61,311 bases of DNA from Kitasatospora sp. SUK 42 (GTDB lineage Bacteria > Actinomycetota > Actinomycetes > Streptomycetales > Streptomycetaceae). Shown piece by piece: positions 1 through 7,728 of this stretch. A program made the position numbers and the translations under genes. Below the pieces are notes generated by a model, which was given only the letters and a program-made list of their open reading frames with translations, was not told the DNA's origin and searched no databases. Location of the stretch: the NCBI RefSeq assembly GCF_015776785.2, contig NZ_LFMD02000005.1, positions 31,930-93,240 on the forward strand. The letters are read 5' to 3'. The stretch's first letter is position 1, and every line of letters starts with the position of its first letter.

Positions 1-74
1 GTTGATAGGCCGGATATGGAAGCCCTGTGAGGGGTGGAGTTGACCGGTACTAATAGGCCGAGGGCTTGTCCTCA
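1..74 (+). rRNA. rrl: 23S rRNA, 3' end (partial)
   Basis: The window opens inside the conserved 3' end of actinobacterial 23S rRNA: the stretch GACCGGTACTAATAGGCCGA at about 43-62 is the standard terminal helix region. The rest of the gene lies upstream. The mature 3' end cannot be fixed from sequence alone; about 70-75 is typical for Streptomyces. It is followed by a spacer with two processing-type hairpins and the 5S gene. Confidence 0.95.
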
Positions 75-92
75 GTTGCTCGCGTCCACTGT

Positions 93-130
93 GTTGTTCT
101 GAAACAACGACCCCAACCATTCGTGGTTGG
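93..130 (+). other. Hairpins in the 23S-5S spacer
   Basis: Two perfect small stems lie in the spacer: GTTGTT/AACAAC (93-98 with 103-108, CTGA loop) and CCAACCA/TGGTTGG (113-119 with 124-130, UUCG tetraloop). Such stems are expected in pre-rRNA as folding or RNase processing elements. The position between 23S and 5S supports that reading; the function is inferred. Confidence 0.6.
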
Positions 131-151
131 TGCGGTTGACAGTTTCATAGT

Positions 152-270
152 GTTTCGGTGGTCATAGCGTGAGGGAAACGCCCGGTTACATTCCGAACCC
201 GGAAGCTAAGCCTCACAGCGCCGATGGTACTGCAGGGGGGACCCTGTGGGAGAGTAGGACGCCGCCGAAC
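152..270 (+). rRNA. rrf: 5S rRNA
   Basis: The sequence begins GTTTCGGTGGTCATAGCG and ends GGACGCCGCCGAAC, the two ends pairing as in Streptomyces 5S rRNA. The conserved internal CCCGGTTACATTCCGAACCC (loop B/helix III) is present. Length about 119 nt, normal for the family. It is the last gene of the rRNA operon and is followed at once by a strong terminator. Confidence 0.96.
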
Positions 271-279
271 AATTATTCC

Positions 280-315
280 AGAAAGACCCCCTCCCATTCG
301 GGAGGGGGTCTTTCT
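280..315 (+). terminator. rRNA operon terminator
   Basis: A perfect 16-bp stem (280-295 with 300-315) with an ATTC loop; the 3' arm ends in GTCTTTCT. It lies 9 nt after the 5S gene and 17 nt before the stop codon of the convergent glycosyltransferase gene, so it may serve both directions. Confidence 0.93.
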
Positions 316-332
316 GCATTTCGGCGCTGGTT

Positions 333-1403
333 TCAGGTGGTGGCGGCGACGAGGTCTCGGGCGATCCGGGCGGCGCCGTCGGCCTCGGGGGCCGGTGCCG
401 TGGTGGGCCGGCGTGGCGGCCCGGCCGAGCCTCTCAGGACCTCGGCCAGGGCGCGGGCGATGGCGTGCTCGTCGGCGTCGGCCACCGTCACGGTCGGGCA
501 GGCGGCGGCCCTCAGGTGGACGCGCTGGTCGTCGAAGTCGCGCACTCCGGGGACGGCCACGGCCGGTACGCCGGAGCGGACCAGTTCCTGCACGGTGTTG
601 TACCCGGCGTGGGTGATCGCGGCGTCGGCGTGCCGGTAGACGTCGTAGGCGGGGCCCAGGTACGGGCGGACTCGTACCGGCCCGGGCATGCCGGGTGGCA
701 CGAGGACGGCCCCGTCGAAGTGCGGCCCGGTGAGCACCAGGACGTCGACGGGGGCGGAGGCGTGTCGGCGCGCGTACTCCCGGACGCCGTGCAGCGAGGC
801 CGTGAGGAAGCCTGGCGCGTCGTCGTGCCCGCCGCCGCCGGCCACCACGGCGATCCGCAGGGCCCGGGTGGCCTCGGGCCAGGGGGAGCGGTCGTCGAGC
901 AGGGGCCGGACGACGTGGGGCACCCCCAGCACGCGTACCCCGTGGACGGTCTCCTCCCGTCCCGGCTCGCCCAGCAGGTAGATCGTGCCGATGGCGGGCG
1001 CGTGGCGGGCCACCCAGGCGGGCGGCTCGGGGTGGTTGCGCTGGAACCGGTGCACCAGGAACTGCGGGCAGCCCAGCCGGGCGGCGCGGTCGTACAACTC
1101 CCGTTGGACCGTCACGTCGTGCAGCACCACGTCGTCGGGCCGCAGGACCCGGGCGACCATGGCCCGGGCGAGATCGTGGTCCACCGTCGGGCCGGTGCCG
1201 TGCAGCGGTTCGCCGACCAGGCTGTCGGCGTCGGTGGGCAGGACGGTCTGGGTGAAGCCGTAGTCGTCGATCAGCCGTTGGGCCCGCTCGGTCAGGAGCA
1301 GGGAGTCCCAACCCAGTCCGCGCAGTTCGCCGTGCACGGCGATCTGACGGGAGACGTGGCCCAGCCCTCGGCCCCAGGTGAAGGAGACCACGCGGCCGTT
1401 CAC
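333..1403 (-). CDS. MurG/UGT-like glycosyltransferase
   Basis: 356 residues. The N-terminus (VVSFTWGRGLGHVSRQ) has the glycine-rich loop plus GH signature of GT-B transferases of the MurG/UGT type. The C-terminal half carries the nucleotide-sugar pocket pattern HAGYNTVQELVRSGVPAVAVP. It should move a sugar from an NDP-sugar to a small acceptor in the cytoplasm; sugar and acceptor are unknown. The GTG start at 1403 lies 5 nt after the moaA stop, so the gene closes the operon SDR-rdgB-MBL-kinase-moaA-GT. No ATG gives the conserved N-terminus. The tail (about the last 30 residues) is Pro/Ala rich. Confidence 0.82.
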   Translation of the reverse strand: MNGRVVSFTWGRGLGHVSRQIAVHGELRGLGWDSLLLTERAQRLIDDYGFTQTVLPTDADSLVGEPLHGTGPTVDHDLARAMVARVLRPDDVVLHDVTVQRELYDRAARLGCPQFLVHRFQRNHPEPPAWVARHAPAIGTIYLLGEPGREETVHGVRVLGVPHVVRPLLDDRSPWPEATRALRIAVVAGGGGHDDAPGFLTASLHGVREYARRHASAPVDVLVLTGPHFDGAVLVPPGMPGPVRVRPYLGPAYDVYRHADAAITHAGYNTVQELVRSGVPAVAVPGVRDFDDQRVHLRAAACPTVTVADADEHAIARALAEVLRGSAGPPRRPTTAPAPEADGAARIARDLVAATT

Positions 1404-1408
1404 GGCGT

Positions 1409-2443
1409 TCAGCCGCCGATCATGGACATGCTGCGGTCGGGCCGGACGAAGTCGGGGTGGTTGATCTTGTGTCCGGGCCACTTGCGCCACAGCGCCTCGC
1501 GGACCAGCCGCTCCAGTTCGGCGTCGTCGGCACCCGAGCGCAGCGCGGTGCGCAGATCGGTCTCCTCCAGCGCGAACAGGCAGACGCGGAAGGCTCCTTC
1601 CGCCGTGGTCCGCATGCGGTTGCAGCTGTCGCAGAAGGGTTTGGTCACCGAGGGGATGAAGCCCAGGACCCCCGGCGTTCCGTCGGCGAAGCGGTAGGAG
1701 GTGGCCGGCTGCGGCGCGTCCTGGGTGACGGGGACGAGGTCGTAGGCCGAGGAGACCGCCGCCAGCGTCTCCGCGGCCGGAACGACCTTCTCCCGCTCCC
1801 AGGTCCGCTCGGCGTCCAGCGGCATGTACTCGATGAAGCGCACGTCGTAGCCGCCTTCCCGCGCCAGGCGGGCGAAGTCGACGGCCTCGTCGTCGTTGGT
1901 GCCGCGGATCACCACACAGTTGATCTTGATCGGGTCGAAGCCCGCCTCGCGGGCCGCCTCCAGCCCCGCGGTCACCTTGTCGAACGCGTCCCGACGGGTC
2001 ATCTCGGCATACCGGTGTCTCAGCAGGGAGTCGCAGGACACCGTGATGCGGCGCAGCCCCGCTTCGCGCAAGGGGCGGGCCAGGCGGTCCAGGAGCAGCC
2101 CGTTGGTGGTGATGGAGACGTCCACCCCCTCCAGCGCGCACACGCGGGCCACGATCTCGGGCAGTTCCCGGCGGACGGTCGGCTCCCCGCCCGTGATCTT
2201 GAAGTCGCGCACCCCGAGGGAGTGGAAGAGCCGGGCGAGCCGGTCGATCTCGTCGACGGTGAGCAGTTCCTCCTTCTCCAGCCAGGGCAGCCCTTCGGCC
2301 GGCATGCAGTAGGTGCAGCGCAGGTTGCACTTGTCGATCACGGAGATGCGAAGGTCGCCGCCGACTCGGCCGAACGTGTCGATGAGCGGGCCGCTGGTGG
2401 GGGCAGGTCCGGGATTGCGCCAGTCAACCGTGGGCTTGGTCAT
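1409..2443 (-). CDS. moaA: MoaA-type radical SAM GTP 3',8-cyclase
   Basis: 344 residues, normal MoaA length. The radical SAM cluster motif is C39-x3-C43-x2-C46 (CNLRCTYC). The C-terminal cluster is C271-x2-C274-x13-C288 with the CNRMR arginines, and the protein ends in the double-Gly tail (MSMIGG) required in MoaA. All hallmarks of true MoaA are kept, so formation of 3',8-cyclo-7,8-dihydro-GTP is expected. No moaC, moaE, moaD or mog is nearby. It sits 1 nt after the Nudix/kinase gene and next to a pyrophosphatase of the XTP class. That suggests the cyclo-GTP, or a similar nucleotide, enters another pathway; this is inference. A second moaA for molybdopterin probably exists elsewhere in the genome. 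Confidence 0.9.
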   Translation of the reverse strand: MTKPTVDWRNPGPAPTSGPLIDTFGRVGGDLRISVIDKCNLRCTYCMPAEGLPWLEKEELLTVDEIDRLARLFHSLGVRDFKITGGEPTVRRELPEIVARVCALEGVDVSITTNGLLLDRLARPLREAGLRRITVSCDSLLRHRYAEMTRRDAFDKVTAGLEAAREAGFDPIKINCVVIRGTNDDEAVDFARLAREGGYDVRFIEYMPLDAERTWEREKVVPAAETLAAVSSAYDLVPVTQDAPQPATSYRFADGTPGVLGFIPSVTKPFCDSCNRMRTTAEGAFRVCLFALEETDLRTALRSGADDAELERLVREALWRKWPGHKINHPDFVRPDRSMSMIGG

Positions 2444-2444
2444 G

Positions 2445-3614
2445 TCAGTTGCTCCTTCGGGAGGCGGGGCCGGTGCGCGCAGGGAGGAGTTCCTCGAAGC
2501 GCGCCAGCACCTGGGCGGGGTTCATGTCGGAGGTGTCGAGGTGGTGGACCGGGATCCGCGCGGCGAGCTCCTCGGCGACGTCCTCGAAGCACTGGGCCAC
2601 CAGGGACACGTAAGAGGGCGTGAACGAGCGTTCCAGGACGCGGTTGCGGCGGCGGAGGCGGCGCATCAGCACGTCGGTCCGGGCGGTCAGGTGCACCACC
2701 GCCCGGGGCGGCGGCAGCGCGGAGGTGATCAGGTGGTGGTAGCGGTAGTACGTCTCGTACTGCTGCGCGGTCAGGGTGCCGCTCAGCCGGAGCGCCTTGG
2801 CGTAGGCCAGTGAGCTGGGTACGTCCTGGTCCATGACGCCCGTGTCGTCGGTGCGCAGGTTCTGCAGCACCCGCAGCAGCAGGGTCTCCATCTGGCAGAA
2901 GAACCCCGAGGCGTCGTCGCCGCGCAGATAGCGGGTCAGGTAGTTGTCCGGGCCCGGGCCCCGGCTCCGGCTGACCGGGACGATGTCCCGCACGTGCCTG
3001 GTCTCCGGGGCGGTGGCGGTGTGCCTCCTCAGCAGTGTGCTCTTGCCGACGGCGGGCGGGCCGATGACCACCACGCGGGCCGCCGCGTCCTTGCGCCAGA
3101 GCGCGGGGACCGGATCGATCAGCCGCCGCGTCTCGTCCTCGATCCCGGCGACGGCGTGGATCCTCCCGTCCTCGGCATCGGAGGGGTGCAAGCGCCGCAG
3201 CTCGCCGACGCAGTGCGCGGAAGCCGGGTCGAGTCCGGCGGCCGCTGCGGCGGCGGACTCCACCGATCTCCAGCGGAGCTTGGGGCCGGGGGCGGTGCCC
3301 GGGGCGGTGCCCCGGTGCTGGTGGACGAACACCCGCAGGTCGTACGGCGCCTCGCCGCGGGGCCCGGGCGGGAGGTGGAGCTCGGTGAGGTAGTGCAGCC
3401 GGGCGGCGGTCACCCGCTCCCGGCAGGCCCGGCGCGCCACGTCCGCGGCGATCCCCCGAACCGTGGTTCCCGGTGGCACGACGGCCCAGGGCAGGCCGGC
3501 TTGCTCGTCGGCCGACTGCGGTTCGGTGAGCAGGATCCGGTCCTGCGCGTCGAGGATGACGCACGCGGCGCGGAGGTGGTCCGGGCGGTGCCGGGGCGGT
3601 AGTTCGGTGAGCAT
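2445..3614 (-). CDS. Nudix-like domain fused to deoxynucleoside-kinase-like domain
   Basis: 389 residues from the ATG at 3614 (MLTELPPRHRPDHL). Residues about 15-150 resemble a Nudix fold (AACVILDAQDRILLTEP; GLPWAVVPPGTTVRG), but the Nudix box is degenerate: the catalytic Glu pattern REUxEE is not intact. Residues about 175-389 form a P-loop kinase with GPPAVGKST and the QMETLLLRVLQNL, DQDV and RRLRRRNRVLERS elements of the deoxynucleoside kinase family (base-recognising Q, ERS-type Asp region, Arg-rich lid). A nucleoside or nucleotide is the likely substrate. The gene starts 46 nt after the MBL gene and ends 1 nt before moaA. The kinase call is fairly good; whether the Nudix half is catalytic is doubtful. 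Confidence 0.7.
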   Translation of the reverse strand: MLTELPPRHRPDHLRAACVILDAQDRILLTEPQSADEQAGLPWAVVPPGTTVRGIAADVARRACRERVTAARLHYLTELHLPPGPRGEAPYDLRVFVHQHRGTAPGTAPGPKLRWRSVESAAAAAAGLDPASAHCVGELRRLHPSDAEDGRIHAVAGIEDETRRLIDPVPALWRKDAAARVVVIGPPAVGKSTLLRRHTATAPETRHVRDIVPVSRSRGPGPDNYLTRYLRGDDASGFFCQMETLLLRVLQNLRTDDTGVMDQDVPSSLAYAKALRLSGTLTAQQYETYYRYHHLITSALPPPRAVVHLTARTDVLMRRLRRRNRVLERSFTPSYVSLVAQCFEDVAEELAARIPVHHLDTSDMNPAQVLARFEELLPARTGPASRRSN

Positions 3615-3660
3615 CACAGTCCTCGCGGTCGATCGGAGGCAGCCGGGGATCGGGACGGGG

Positions 3661-6048
3661 TCAGACAGCGCCGGCCGGTGGCGGCGCGGTCTCCACGGAC
3701 GCCCTGCGGGCCAGTTCCGCCAGGGCGAGCAGGGCCACCCGCTCCGCGAAGGCGACCGGATCCACGGCCCGTCCCGCCTTCCTGACGGTCTCCCGGGGCG
3801 GCAGCAGCCAGGAGAACCGCACGTCACCGCGGAGCAGCGTGTGCAGGACGGCGTCCTCGGGCGGCAGGCGGGAGGGCGGCGCCGCCCACACCCGGAACGC
3901 GGGCTGTTCCACCGCCGTGCCGTCCGTGTTCCGCGGTTCCGGTCCGCTGCCGGCCTCGAACAGGCCGTGGAGCCGGCAGCCGGGCGACTCCCGCAGAACC
4001 AGGGCCCGCCGGCCGCCTGGCGGTCCGTCGGGCGGAGGCACGCCGAGCCACCAGCAGCGCCCGGCCTCCCTCAGCGCGGACGCGGGAGAGTCGGTCGGGC
4101 CGAGCAGCTCACCGTCCCACCCCCGGCGTGCCAGATCGGCGCGGAGCCGGTCGGCCGGGACGGGGAACAGCGAGGCCGCGCGCCACCGGGGCACCTTCAC
4201 CCCGGGCGGAAGCAGGGTCGGTACGCGCCACCGGCGGACGGGGGAAGCCTCGATGTTCGCCAGCAGCTGCCGGTAGGAGGCGTCCGGGAACCGCACCCCG
4301 CCGCCGAGATGGGGCTGGGCGTCCACCAGACCGGTCAGGACGAGCAGGCCCACGCCGCCGTCCGGGGCGGCCACGGGCGCGGGCCACTCGCCGCGCCCGA
4401 GCACACCGAGGTAGTGCGTGCGGCCCGCGTCGGTGAACGTCCCGGACGCTCGGCCCGGGTCCTCGCCCCGTGCCAGGCAGCGGGCGATGCGCGACCAGAT
4501 CGGGGGCGCTTCCGGTCCGGGCCGCGACGGTGGCCCGGACCCCAGGGGGACGGCACGGGTACGCGCCACGGCGGGCGGCCGCACGGGGCGGTCCTGGAGC
4601 CAGGCGTCGAGCTCACGGTCCAGTTCCACCAGCGCCGAACCGAGGCGGGCGCGCAGCAGGAGGGCGAACAGGCCGGTGCCCGACAGCATCACCGCCCCGG
4701 TGGCGGGGACCGGGTCGTGACGGCTGGTGACGACGGCCGGGCCCGGGGCGGGATCGGCCGCCGGTCCGGGCCGCACCTCGCGCAGCCGCCCGCCGTACTG
4801 GGCGGCGGAGTAGCCCAGGCGGCCGTCGAGCAGGTCCGCCAGATCGCTCACGGTGACCGCCACCTCGATGTCGGGCACGCACTCCGGCGGCAGGGGGGAC
4901 AGCGCGCCGTCGCCGTCCAGTCGCACGGTCCGTTCCGCCAGGGGTTCCGCGTCGGGGCCCACCGTGACGAAGCGGTACGCGGTGGCGCGCAGCCGGCCCG
5001 GGGCGGCCGCGGCGAGGTCGGTGAGGTCGGTGAGGGCGGTGAGGCCGGTGCGGCTGGTGAGGCCGGTGGGGTCGGGCACCGCCGCCGGGCCGGATCCGTC
5101 GAGCAGCCGGTCCAACGCCGCAGCCGCAGCCGCAGCCACAGTCGCGGCCGCCGCGCCGGGGTCCGCGGCCAGCGGGCCGATCCAGTTCCCCGGGCGGTAG
5201 CCGCGGTCGCGCGGCTCGCCCGTGGCCCGTGCCCAGGCCACGGCGCCCTCCTCCCACCGCACACTCCCTCCTGCCACGGTGAGCCGGTCCCCCGGACCGG
5301 GGCGCAGCACCCGGCGGTCCGGGTCGTCCGCGCGCAGCGCCTGGTCGACCAGGCCGGGCGGCACGGGGAACTTGTGCCCGTTGAGCCAGGCCGCGTCGCC
5401 CAGCCCGTACTGTCCTTCCGGCAGCGGGACCACATGCGCGGGGCGGGCCCGGGCCATCAGGGCCGTCAGCGGATCGGCCCAGTCGGTGTCCGCTCCGGGC
5501 GGGACGCCCTCCACACTGCGGGTCTCCTCGATCGGCTGGCACGGAGCCAGCAGGAGGTCCGGCGGCGGTCCGGCGGCGAGCAGCCGTTCCACCCACGCGG
5601 GCGTGACCAGGCTGTCGACCATGTGCCAGACGAAGGCGTCCCGGGTGCGGACGGAGAGTCCGTGCTCGGGGACCGCCATCGTCGAGGGCGTCCACACCAG
5701 TTCGACGCCCGGGCAGGGGGTGAGCGCCGTCCAGTCGCGCACCACCGTGGTGTCGCGGAAGCCGAGCCGGCGCAGGGCGTGCACGATCCTCGGGTCGTCG
5801 GGGTGCAGGACCGGCAGGGCCCGGTCGAGGCGGGCCAGGGAGGCGAGGTCGAAGTGGTCGCGGTGGGAGTGGGAGATCCAGACCGCGTCGGGTCGGGGCA
5901 GCGCCTGCGGCAGGACGCGCCGGGCCGGGGCGAAGCCGAGGAGGCCGCCGCGGTAGCTGTCGTGCAGGTGGGGATCGCACAGCAGGGTGAAGGCGCCCGC
6001 CCGGATCAGGACCGTCGCGTGTCCGCCGAGCTCTAGCGTGACCGGCAT
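3661..6048 (-). CDS. Large metallo-beta-lactamase-fold protein with unknown C-terminal region
   Basis: 795 residues from the ATG at 6048. The N-terminal part (residues about 1-260) is an MBL-fold hydrolase of the UlaG/CmaH-like sort: LGGHATVLI near the start, then the zinc motif HSHRDHFD. Residues beyond about 300 are not recognised; a short LTxLTDLTDL repeat (about 5010-5080) and an alanine run (about 5110-5155) form a linker. The protein is much longer than ordinary MBL hydrolases. The start overlaps the rdgB-like stop by 16 nt, indicating translational coupling. In this setting a phosphoester, phosphodiester or cyclic-nucleotide substrate is plausible, but that is inference. Confidence 0.7.
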   Translation of the reverse strand: MPVTLELGGHATVLIRAGAFTLLCDPHLHDSYRGGLLGFAPARRVLPQALPRPDAVWISHSHRDHFDLASLARLDRALPVLHPDDPRIVHALRRLGFRDTTVVRDWTALTPCPGVELVWTPSTMAVPEHGLSVRTRDAFVWHMVDSLVTPAWVERLLAAGPPPDLLLAPCQPIEETRSVEGVPPGADTDWADPLTALMARARPAHVVPLPEGQYGLGDAAWLNGHKFPVPPGLVDQALRADDPDRRVLRPGPGDRLTVAGGSVRWEEGAVAWARATGEPRDRGYRPGNWIGPLAADPGAAAATVAAAAAAALDRLLDGSGPAAVPDPTGLTSRTGLTALTDLTDLAAAAPGRLRATAYRFVTVGPDAEPLAERTVRLDGDGALSPLPPECVPDIEVAVTVSDLADLLDGRLGYSAAQYGGRLREVRPGPAADPAPGPAVVTSRHDPVPATGAVMLSGTGLFALLLRARLGSALVELDRELDAWLQDRPVRPPAVARTRAVPLGSGPPSRPGPEAPPIWSRIARCLARGEDPGRASGTFTDAGRTHYLGVLGRGEWPAPVAAPDGGVGLLVLTGLVDAQPHLGGGVRFPDASYRQLLANIEASPVRRWRVPTLLPPGVKVPRWRAASLFPVPADRLRADLARRGWDGELLGPTDSPASALREAGRCWWLGVPPPDGPPGGRRALVLRESPGCRLHGLFEAGSGPEPRNTDGTAVEQPAFRVWAAPPSRLPPEDAVLHTLLRGDVRFSWLLPPRETVRKAGRAVDPVAFAERVALLALAELARRASVETAPPPAGAV

Positions 6049-6632
6049 GCCGCGCTCTTCAGGAAGGTGGCCAGGCCGTGGAACGCGCGTCCCCGGCAGT
6101 ACAGCCGGGCCTTCTCGTCCGCGGTCATCTGGCCGAGCGTGCGTCCGTCGCCCTCCGTGGGGACGAACACGGTGTCGTAGCCGAACCCGTGGTCGCCGAG
6201 CGGACTTTCGGTGATCCACCCCCGTGCGACTCCTTCGCCGACCACCCGGCGGCCGTCCGGGTAGCAGAGCAGCGCCACGGTGCGCACGCGGGCCCCGCGC
6301 CGGGGGGCCGCGACGCCCGTCATCTCGGCGAGCAGTTTGGCCACGTTCGCGGCGTCGCCCGCGCCCTCGCCGGCGTAGCGGCCCGAGAACAGCCCCGGGG
6401 CGCGCCCGAGGGCGTCCACCTCCATCACGGTGTCGTCGGCGACCGCGGGCAGGCCGGTCGCGACGGCCACCGCCCAGGCCTTGAGGTAGGCGTTCTCCTC
6501 GACCGTCGTGCCGTCCTCGACGGTGTCGGGCAGCCGCGGGGGTCTGGGCAGCAGCTCCAGGACCCCGTCGAGCAGCACGACGATCTCGGCGGCCTTGCGC
6601 GGGTTGGCGGTTGCTAGGACGGCCCGCATCAT
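6033..6632 (-). CDS. RdgB/HAM1-family nucleoside triphosphate pyrophosphatase, divergent
   Basis: 199 residues, the normal size for XTP/dITP diphosphatases, which split non-canonical NTPs into NMP plus PPi. Recognisable motifs: ATANPRKAAEI (T/S-x-N-x-x-K), DDTVMEVDALGRAPGLFSGRYAG (usually DDSGLEVDAL..PGxxSxRYAG) and HGFGYDTVFVP (usually FGYDPxF). The SGL to TVM and YDP to YDT changes touch the substrate site and suggest a specialised substrate. The first ATG (6632) overlaps the SDR stop as ATGA. Next to moaA, a modified GTP such as 3',8-cyclo-GTP is an attractive but unproven substrate. This is not the housekeeping rdgB, which is usually next to rph. Confidence 0.82.
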   Translation of the reverse strand: MMRAVLATANPRKAAEIVVLLDGVLELLPRPPRLPDTVEDGTTVEENAYLKAWAVAVATGLPAVADDTVMEVDALGRAPGLFSGRYAGEGAGDAANVAKLLAEMTGVAAPRRGARVRTVALLCYPDGRRVVGEGVARGWITESPLGDHGFGYDTVFVPTEGDGRTLGQMTADEKARLYCRGRAFHGLATFLKSAACRSR

Positions 6633-7546
6633 GCGCGCCTCCCGTCCGCCTGGAGGGGGTGTGCCCGGGTGTCCCTGCGACCCGGCAGCACCTCGGGTTC
6701 CGACCTGCTGTGGCCCATGGCCAGGTAGCCGCCGTCGACCGGCAGGTCGGCGCCGGTGATGAACGACGCGCCGGGCCCGCACAGGAACAGCACGACGGCC
6801 GCGACCTCCTCCGGCTGCCCCACCCGCCGCAGGATGTGGTGGTCGCCGAGCACGGGGCCCCAGCGTGCCCGGTCGCCACCGGTCATCCGGTCGGTCTCCG
6901 GAGTCCAGATCAGGCCCGGCGAAACGCTGTTGACCCGGATGCCGTCGTCGGCCAGGTCGAGCGCCTGGCAGCGGGTCAGCGCGAGCAGCGCTCCCTTGCC
7001 GGCGCTGTACGTCCATTGGTGGGGCTGGGCGATGTGCCCCGAGACCGAGGCGACGTTGACCACCGAGGCCCCCCGCGCCTCGCGCAGCAGGGGCGCCAGG
7101 GCCGAGGTCATCATGGCGCTGCCCTTGATGTTCACGCTCAGGCTCCGGTCCCACTCCGCCGGGCTGGCGCCCTCGCCGCGGGCCAGGAAGCTCGCCGCGC
7201 AGTTGACGAGCGAGCGGACCGGCCGTGCGGTTGCCTCGGCCGCCCGCGCGGCCGCCAGACAGTCCGCGTGCCGCGAGATGTCGCCCACCACCACGGTGGC
7301 CGCCTCCCCGAGCTCCCCGGCGACGCGGCACAGGCCGTCGGGGTCCCGGTCCACCAGGACGGCGTGCGCTCCCGCGCCGACGAAGGCGTGGGCCACGGCG
7401 CGACCGATGCCCGACGCGCCTCCGGTGATCACGCAGGTCGTGTTCGCGACGCCCTGCCCCGCGACGCTCTGGTCCATGACGCTCTGCTCCGTGGTGCTCT
7501 GCTGAGACGGGGAAGGGGTCCCCGCAGGGTCGGGGTGCAGCGCCAT
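6629..7546 (-). CDS. Short-chain dehydrogenase/reductase
   Basis: 305 residues from the ATG at 7546, chosen for its GAGGAGG site. Classical SDR: cofactor motif TGGASGIG (41-48), catalytic S167, Y180 and K184 (YSAGK), and a C-terminal ITGADLPVDGGYLAMG. It oxidises or reduces a hydroxyl/keto group with NAD(P)(H). About 33 residues precede the fold and carry a short EQSV/DQSV/GQGV repeat encoded by a 15-nt DNA repeat, so a start at the internal ATG 7477 is also possible. It is the first gene of the minus-strand operon, divergent from the DUF2264 gene. Confidence 0.85.
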   Translation of the reverse strand: MALHPDPAGTPSPSQQSTTEQSVMDQSVAGQGVANTTCVITGGASGIGRAVAHAFVGAGAHAVLVDRDPDGLCRVAGELGEAATVVVGDISRHADCLAAARAAEATARPVRSLVNCAASFLARGEGASPAEWDRSLSVNIKGSAMMTSALAPLLREARGASVVNVASVSGHIAQPHQWTYSAGKGALLALTRCQALDLADDGIRVNSVSPGLIWTPETDRMTGGDRARWGPVLGDHHILRRVGQPEEVAAVVLFLCGPGASFITGADLPVDGGYLAMGHSRSEPEVLPGRRDTRAHPLQADGRRA

Positions 7547-7664
7547 GTCCCGCCTCCTCGGCTCGGAGCGACGGCGATCGGTCTCCAGACGATCCACCTA
7601 CCTGTGACTTATGGTGCACGTGGTGATACGCGCCGCAACCGCGCCTGTCGCCCATGCCGGGCCT

Positions 7665-7703
7665 CCAGGCCCTGTCCGGCCGATCTTGCCGGACAGGGCC
7701 TGG
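7665..7703. promoter_or_regulatory. Perfect 16-bp inverted repeat in the divergent intergenic region
   Basis: CCAGGCCCTGTCCGGC (7665-7680) is repeated exactly in inverse orientation at 7688-7703, with a 7-nt CGATCTT loop. It lies between the divergent SDR (start 7546) and DUF2264 (start 7729) genes, 25 nt before the GTG. It could be a shared operator, or, as RNA, an attenuator hairpin in the DUF2264 leader. No U-tract follows, so a plain intrinsic terminator is less likely. No regulator gene is present in the cluster. Confidence 0.7.
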
Positions 7704-7728
7704 CCCGCCGAGAGCAAGAGGAGCGCCT

